Shown: in pieces, positions 6,826-10,950 of the stretch
Layout: each line of letters begins with the position of its first letter
Position numbering within the stretch: position 1 is the first letter of the stretch
Source of the DNA: Hemicentrotus pulcherrimus
Lineage: Eukaryota > Echinodermata > Echinoidea > Camarodonta > Strongylocentrotidae
Direction: 5' to 3'
Assembly (NCBI GenBank): GCA_003118195.1
Contig: BEXV01002965.1
Coordinates: 1 to 10,950 of the forward strand
Length of the DNA stretch: 10,950 nucleotides
The notes under the pieces: model-generated
Database searches by the model: none
Seen by the model: the letters and a program-made list of their open reading frames with translations, nothing else
What the model was told of the DNA's origin: nothing
Position numbers and translations under genes: made by a program

Positions 6826-9090
6826 TTATTTTCCCCGATCAAACACGATCCGAGGAATCCAAAATGGGAGCCTGTGGGTGGGCTGGAAAAGGGAAAGGTC
6901 CTTACTGCGGAGCCCTGGGCTCCCAACAACCTTACATCTTACCCGCTTCCCACTAGAAGGAGGCACCACGGCCGTCCTAGCGACACAAACTCTCTGGATA
7001 CAGGCTGCCCTGGAATCTGTCCCATAGTACATATGTACCTCCTCCCCCCGGACAATAAGCTTGGACTGAGTTATGGAGATATCAATACCATATTTCTGTA
7101 AGAAATCCAGCCCAAGTAACATATCATCCTCTAACGGGGCACAGTACACGACTTCCTCAAACAATGACTGACCTAACTTAATAGGAACAGGGCCAATCTT
7201 CATAGATGTCAATCTCTGACCCCGGCCGGCCGTCCTTAAGATAACAGTTTGAAGGATAGGGGGTGCTGGATCTAAAAGGGAGAGGAATTTATCAGAAACA
7301 ATGCTAACTTCAGCAGCAGTATCTACAACCGCCCTTAACTTAACTTTCCCAAATAAAACAGGCACATAAAACATAGAACTACTACTTACTTTATTTACGA
7401 CTACCTCCTCCAAAGGTTCCGACCCCTCCGGGTTTCCCACTTCCGCCATAGCCGCAAAAGACACAGACCTAACCGGACATTCCCTCTGAAAATGGCCTAA
7501 CTGACCACACCCAAAACAGCCCCTGGATCTAGGGGATGGAGAGCGAGCCCTGGAGAACTTAGAGACCTCCAAAGACTTGACAGTCTTCAGAACCTCCGCC
7601 AGAATATTATCCATGCTGTCCATGCGTGTCCTCAAACTAGCGAGCTCCTTCTTCACCCCACCCATATCCACTTTAAGACTGCCTATGTCCTTCCCGGCTT
7701 GAGCTTCGAGAACGGTTGTGACCTTCCCCCGGTCCTCCACAGGAGCCGGGCGGGGAACATCTTGACCTTTACTACTTGGGAATGTTTGGGAACGATTCTG
7801 GGGATAAGTTTGCCTAACCTGATAAACTCCTGGCTCCTCCAACATATCATACCTGTCCCTCACCGGATCGGACATGTAAGTCTGCTGCACCCGATGTCGA
7901 GGGGCAGAGTACGTACGGCGAGCCTCGCTCCCATAGACGACACGCTGAGTATGCTGAGCCCATCTGATGGCCTCTAGGGCTGCGTCTATGGACCTCGGCC
8001 GCTGATTCAGGGCTGTCAATCCAGCCGCCTTGTCCGTACAACCTTGGCACAACTGCAAGACTATCTGAGTGCAGTCACTCTTCTGATCACCCCCAAAAGC
8101 TTCAAAAAACAAAGCCTGGAGACGATCAGACCACTCAAGGAGGGACTCCTCCGGGAGTTGGCGAGCCGTTCGAAACTCGGCTATGGCCTCCTCCGGAAAT
8201 CGTGCTGACCCGAACCGACGCCCCATTGCCGTCCACATCGGCTGGTAATAACAAATACCCGAATCTATGAGGGTAGAATAACAATCAGAGGCCGATCCCT
8301 CCAAGCACCAACCAAGAGCATCTAGGCACTCACTCTGGCTCCAGCGAGATGATGTGGCATAAGACGAGAATTTTTTGATAAAGGAATTCCAACCCGTCTT
8401 CCCATCATACCCGAGCGACCTCGGCAGACGGGGGGGCCAATCTCGGCGCCCCTGCGACCTGTACTCTGGGGATTCTCTGGACGGGTACAAACTATCAGGC
8501 CGGGACTCCCAAGAAGAGGGACAAGAATTGTCCGTCCGTGACTCCCTAGATGGAGCAACATAATCCCTACGGGAGGCTTCCCTGGCAGGGGGACAGTAAG
8601 TGCCAGACAAGGATTCCCTAGAAGGGGGATCAACAAAATTCCTACGAGGAGCAAACTTGGTTCCTCCCCGCAGCCGATAGTCGGCCGAGGGTTCGGCTGG
8701 GGGGCTAGGCAGCTGCATCGAGCCCTTGGCCCACTGCGAGTCTGCTGCAGCCCCAGTTACAGGCCCAGCTGGGCCTCCACCCGAAGGTGGGGGATACACC
8801 GAATGCTCATACGGGAGAGGATCCAGAACCTCGGCGGACCGGGCTTGTCCAGCCCCCTCTCCCTCCCCCTCCGTAGCCTCCTCCTGATAAGGCCTGAAAT
8901 CAAACAACGGCAACAGCTCCTTGGCTCCATGGAGGCGGGGACACTTCAAAAATAATTCTTCCGTTAAATTCCCACACTGGTCCCTCCACTGTACAATTTT
9001 GCCCGACTTAGTCCTATCAACCACGGCCAGTAAGGCCTCCTCAGTCCCATAATTAATCCGAAACTTCTCAGTGGTCATGATGAATCCCAA
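6826..9090 (-). CDS. Retroelement Gag-protease polyprotein (gypsy-like)
   Basis: This 754-codon ORF is intact. Residues 1-70 form an N-terminal domain I do not recognise. Residues 70-150 are a Pro/Gly/Ala-rich linker, and about 151-212 hold five degenerate 12-14-residue repeats with PSRES-like cores. Residues 225-390 look like a gypsy-type Gag capsid (WNSFIKKF, EFRTARQLPEESLLEWSDRL). Residues 455-510 are a likely coiled coil with many K, E, L and V. A CCHC zinc knuckle follows at C525, C528, H533, C538 (spacing 2-4-4), as used for RNA packaging. A retropepsin-like domain has its active-site motif as DTAAEVS at D590 and the second conserved motif LLGLDFL at 658-664. The frame stops about 90 residues later, where elements with pol would continue towards reverse transcriptase. 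Either M1 or M5 could be the start. The reading frame has no premature stops, which suggests recent insertion or retained selection. The shorter ORFs over this interval on either strand are shadows. Confidence 0.88.
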   Translation of the reverse strand: MGFIMTTEKFRINYGTEEALLAVVDRTKSGKIVQWRDQCGNLTEELFLKCPRLHGAKELLPLFDFRPYQEEATEGEGEGAGQARSAEVLDPLPYEHSVYPPPSGGGPAGPVTGAAADSQWAKGSMQLPSPPAEPSADYRLRGGTKFAPRRNFVDPPSRESLSGTYCPPAREASRRDYVAPSRESRTDNSCPSSWESRPDSLYPSRESPEYRSQGRRDWPPRLPRSLGYDGKTGWNSFIKKFSSYATSSRWSQSECLDALGWCLEGSASDCYSTLIDSGICYYQPMWTAMGRRFGSARFPEEAIAEFRTARQLPEESLLEWSDRLQALFFEAFGGDQKSDCTQIVLQLCQGCTDKAAGLTALNQRPRSIDAALEAIRWAQHTQRVVYGSEARRTYSAPRHRVQQTYMSDPVRDRYDMLEEPGVYQVRQTYPQNRSQTFPSSKGQDVPRPAPVEDRGKVTTVLEAQAGKDIGSLKVDMGGVKKELASLRTRMDSMDNILAEVLKTVKSLEVSKFSRARSPSPRSRGCFGCGQLGHFQRECPVRSVSFAAMAEVGNPEGSEPLEEVVVNKVSSSSMFYVPVLFGKVKLRAVVDTAAEVSIVSDKFLSLLDPAPPILQTVILRTAGRGQRLTSMKIGPVPIKLGQSLFEEVVYCAPLEDDMLLGLDFLQKYGIDISITQSKLIVRGEEVHMYYGTDSRAACIQRVCVARTAVVPPSSGKRVRCKVVGSPGLRSKDLSLFQPTHRLPFWIPRIVFDRGK

Positions 9091-9311
9091 AACCCGTCAC
9101 GAGAACAAGAAAAAACAATCACAAAACCAATTCCCCACGATATTACAAGGCTCGGCGAGATGATCATTAACTTACAAGTACCCCAACTAGATCTATACTA
9201 CCCCGAATCCCCAATTAGTATAAACGATGAAGATGGAATGAAAGTGAAATTAAAAACTGGCCAGACAACTCTGAACCAAACCAAAATGATCAAAAAGCAA
9301 AAACAACAACA
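9091..9311 (-). other. Retroelement 5' leader; 5' LTR and primer-binding site not found
   Basis: This sequence precedes the gag start on the minus strand and would be the 5' leader. It shows no similarity by eye to the candidate LTR at 4294-4673, and I find no TGG-starting stretch matching a common tRNA 3' end. The element is therefore cut at or near 9312. A small plus-strand open frame here crosses the N and is not credible. Confidence 0.6.
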
Positions 9312-9312
9312 N
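9312..9312. other. Ambiguous base N at repeat junction
   Basis: The only N in the window lies exactly one base before the point where sequence homologous to 2439 onward resumes (9313). This coincidence points to an assembly join or compressed gap and not to a random base-call ambiguity. Confidence 0.9.
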
Positions 9313-10051
9313 ATTTTGTATGGTCAACACCATTGCCTTACTAAATATGGGCCCTCTCTCACTTAAAATAAAAACCGCTCGAGCGGTCAGCCAATGGGAG
9401 TGCGTTAAAGGTTAAGACCAGTTTTGGAAACGCCCCCCTCTCAAAAAATGAAATGGAAGCTCTTATTAGAATATGTTTTGACTAAATATGTGATGATACA
9501 AATCTTGCCGGGAAACTGCCTCCTAATTGATATATTTGGTAAATTATTATATCTATTTGGACCTGATAGAAATCGCACACGTGTCACATAGTCCCATATA
9601 CATCTTTCTGTGTACAGTGCTTGTAACCTGTAACTTTACCAAGACTGGGCAATCTTTCATATCATTTTGATGATTCCAGAACATTGCAGTATACACCAAT
9701 ACTTACATGTAGATGATAAACCTTTTCTAATCAATTCGACAATCTTTCTCTCACAATGCAATCGCATGACCATATAGTCTTTATCTTTACTTGCTTTACG
9801 CCGCCAAGTTCTACGTGCCATGATGCAATACCACAAGGCCTAGCGAATCCTACATAGTAATAAGTGGATAGAGTCTGTATTTAACATGCACACAGAATCA
9901 TAAACAAATATATCAGATTTGAAAAATAGTTAATATCTTGTTCCTTGAAGATAAAGAGAACAGGCAAACATTATTTCATTTGAATGATTTCCACATCAAG
10001 ATTGAATTAAAAGATAATAAGAATGCTGTATTTTTTTAAGAATGAGCTTAC

Positions 10052-10216
10052 CTCATAGATGGGCAGCTTGAAATCAGAGGAATTCCATGCATCTATCCGA
10101 GCTTGGCTGAGGTCGACGACAGTGACTGTGACCTCGGGACATTTGAGGGCAATCACCGAGCATGTGGGGCCTCCAACATACCCTGCCCCCATGCAACATA
10201 TCTTCTTTATCACCAT
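10052..10216 (-). CDS. UGDH: UDP-glucose 6-dehydrogenase, first coding exon (copy 2)
   Basis: This is identical to the exon at 3178-3342, with the same ATG (10216-10214), Rossmann GAGYVGG motif, phase 0 donor and the same acceptor, giving an exon start at 10227. The copies cannot be told apart by coding sequence. If genomic, it would provide an alternative first coding exon 9.3 kb from the second one; splicing both copies in series would repeat 55 codons plus 11 UTR bases, which the normal protein does not show. An assembly or haplotype duplicate is more likely, with only one copy per chromosome. Confidence 0.85.
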
Positions 10217-10227
10217 ATTATTTCTAT

Positions 10228-10592
10228 CTGTAGCAGGGAAAAGTAACAAAAGAAAAAAGAATGAAATAAATTTTCAAAAAAGTTAAATAAAACATCTTGT
10301 CACATATAACACACCTCAAGTTCATTATCACTGTAAAGGTGTTGTGGTCGAGTGGATAAGTCCCTGATAAAAGATTAAGGCTCTGTGGGGAGAGAAGATT
10401 AGGGAGGCCAATGCCCGCGCGAAAGGCTTCTACGCCTATGGTTTGTGAGCCTGTGATTTGTGCGCTCGTTGTCCAAGAAAAAAATTGCCTGAAAGAAAAA
10501 AACAAAATAAAAATATCTATTCAATATAAAAAATAAAAAAAACACAATTTTACACTCTTCAACATACCTATAATCATGGATCTGTAACAGTC
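10228..10592. other. Copy of the UGDH 5' intron / tRNA-like patch
   Basis: This is the counterpart of 3354-3718, with seven substitutions, all at or after 10395. The tRNA A-box-like TGGTCGAGTGG lies at 10345-10355. No gene is seen. Confidence 0.5.
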
Positions 10593-10783
10593 TTTTAACT
10601 TTCGCTGTGCATGAAATCTCATTCGTTCTAGTCTACGCCGAAGGCAAAATGATTATGAGGAAAAACTGTGCGCGAGCTAGCTAATGTACACTTCGTAATG
10701 GCGCTATCACAGTTTTTCCTTCATCATTTTGCCTTCGGCGTAGACTAGAACGAATGAGATTTCATGCACAGCGAGAGTTAAAA
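10593..10783. mobile_element. Fold-back (hairpin) element, copy 2
   Basis: Left arm 10593-10670 and right arm 10708-10783 correspond to the element at 3719-3905. The left arm is one A shorter and the loop is 5 bases longer (AATGTA where copy 1 has A). The right arm has G where copy 1 has A at the 3874 equivalent, which restores pairing with the left arm. Both copies sit at the same place in the larger repeat. Confidence 0.8.
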
Positions 10784-10950
10784 CACGGCTTGCAAGATTT
10801 TCAACATGGGTGTCGATTTTGACCCATGATTTCCTAAAAAGGGACCATTAAGCGGATTATTTCAGTCAAGTTGGTAAGTGGAACCGATTTATTATAGCCT
10901 AGGCCTAATTTACCAAATAATAAAAAATAGGTAAAATGACATTTGGGGGG
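10784..10950. other. End of long repeat, no gene
   Basis: Counterpart of 3906-4072 with one substitution; nothing else is recognised before the window ends. Confidence 0.7.

Larger units (their letters stand above)
4294..9311 (-). mobile_element. Ty3/gypsy-like LTR retroelement, incomplete, with TatD fragment
   Basis: Read on the minus strand the element has a leader, a long gag-protease ORF, a non-coding and TatD-containing stretch, a polypurine tract and a candidate 3' LTR. The gag CCHC knuckle, the retropepsin motif and the PPT-LTR junction support an LTR retroelement; placement in Ty3/gypsy is a judgement on the style of gag and protease. No reverse transcriptase, RNase H or integrase reading frame was found, and only about 2.1 kb separates the gag stop from the PPT, too little for a normal pol plus the TatD region. 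The 5' LTR and primer-binding site are missing at the N. The element lies upstream of the UGDH coding exons in the same orientation as that gene. It is either a non-autonomous derivative or a deleted copy. Confidence 0.75.
9313..10950. repeat. Long direct repeat, copy 2 (truncated by window end)
   Basis: This is the same sequence as 2439-4072, starting ATTTTGTATGGTCAAC. Identity appears complete to 10394; beyond that 9 substitutions and 2 indels occur in about 556 bases. The copy runs off the window inside a G run equivalent to 4067-4073. Whether the retroelement follows in this copy too cannot be seen. Confidence 0.95.

Noticed and set aside
6545..6838. Possible small element inserted at the gag stop, with inverted AACCG/CGGTT-like ends
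   Set aside because: The ends (near 6555 and 6825) match only weakly and no target duplication was seen; it might explain the loss of pol, but evidence is too thin.
1..10950. CRISPR array, bacterial operon or rRNA
   Set aside because: No regularly spaced repeats with unique spacers, no Shine-Dalgarno-led gene chain and no rRNA sequence; introns and LTR elements show this is eukaryotic DNA.

Overview
This is eukaryotic (animal) genomic DNA, AT-rich and intron-dominated, with no bacterial-type gene packing. Two exons encode the start of UDP-glucose 6-dehydrogenase (UGDH) on the minus strand with clean GT/AG splice sites. The rest is intron sequence and transposable elements. The many ACATGTAC-type short repeats, the animal-like UGDH and the gypsy-type retroelement suggest a marine invertebrate, most likely a sea urchin or other non-vertebrate deuterostome. 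That species guess is inference from style and was not tested by a search.

Layout, low to high coordinates. Positions 1-568 are the start of a downstream UGDH intron. 569-706 is the second coding exon. 707-3177 is an intron with a MITE-like inverted-repeat element (1089-1529) and TACATG repeats. 3178-3353 is the first coding exon, with the start codon and a few 5'UTR bases behind a splice acceptor. From 3354 the sequence is a 5'UTR intron or upstream DNA, with a weak tRNA-like (possible SINE) patch near 3461-3600 and a 187-bp fold-back element (3719-3905).

A minus-strand Ty3/gypsy-like LTR retroelement follows, from about 4294 to the N at 9312. It has a candidate 3' LTR (4294-4673), a polypurine tract (4674-4687), duplicated non-coding modules, a broken TatD-family metal-dependent nuclease fragment (5550-5993), and one long intact gag-protease ORF (6826-9090). 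I find no reverse transcriptase, RNase H or integrase, and no 5' LTR or primer-binding site.

At 9312 there is a single N. Immediately after it, sequence matching 2439-4072 starts again and runs to the window end (9313-10950), including a second copy of the first UGDH coding exon and of the fold-back element. The first 1082 bases of the two copies appear identical; the rest carries 9 substitutions and 2 indels. The most economical reading is that contigs representing two haplotypes, one with the retroelement and one possibly without, were joined at the N. A real tandem duplication cannot be excluded from sequence alone.

The most unusual content is the retroelement: a gag-protease unit without recognisable pol, sharing its body with a TatD nuclease fragment that lies between two diverged copies of one repeated module.
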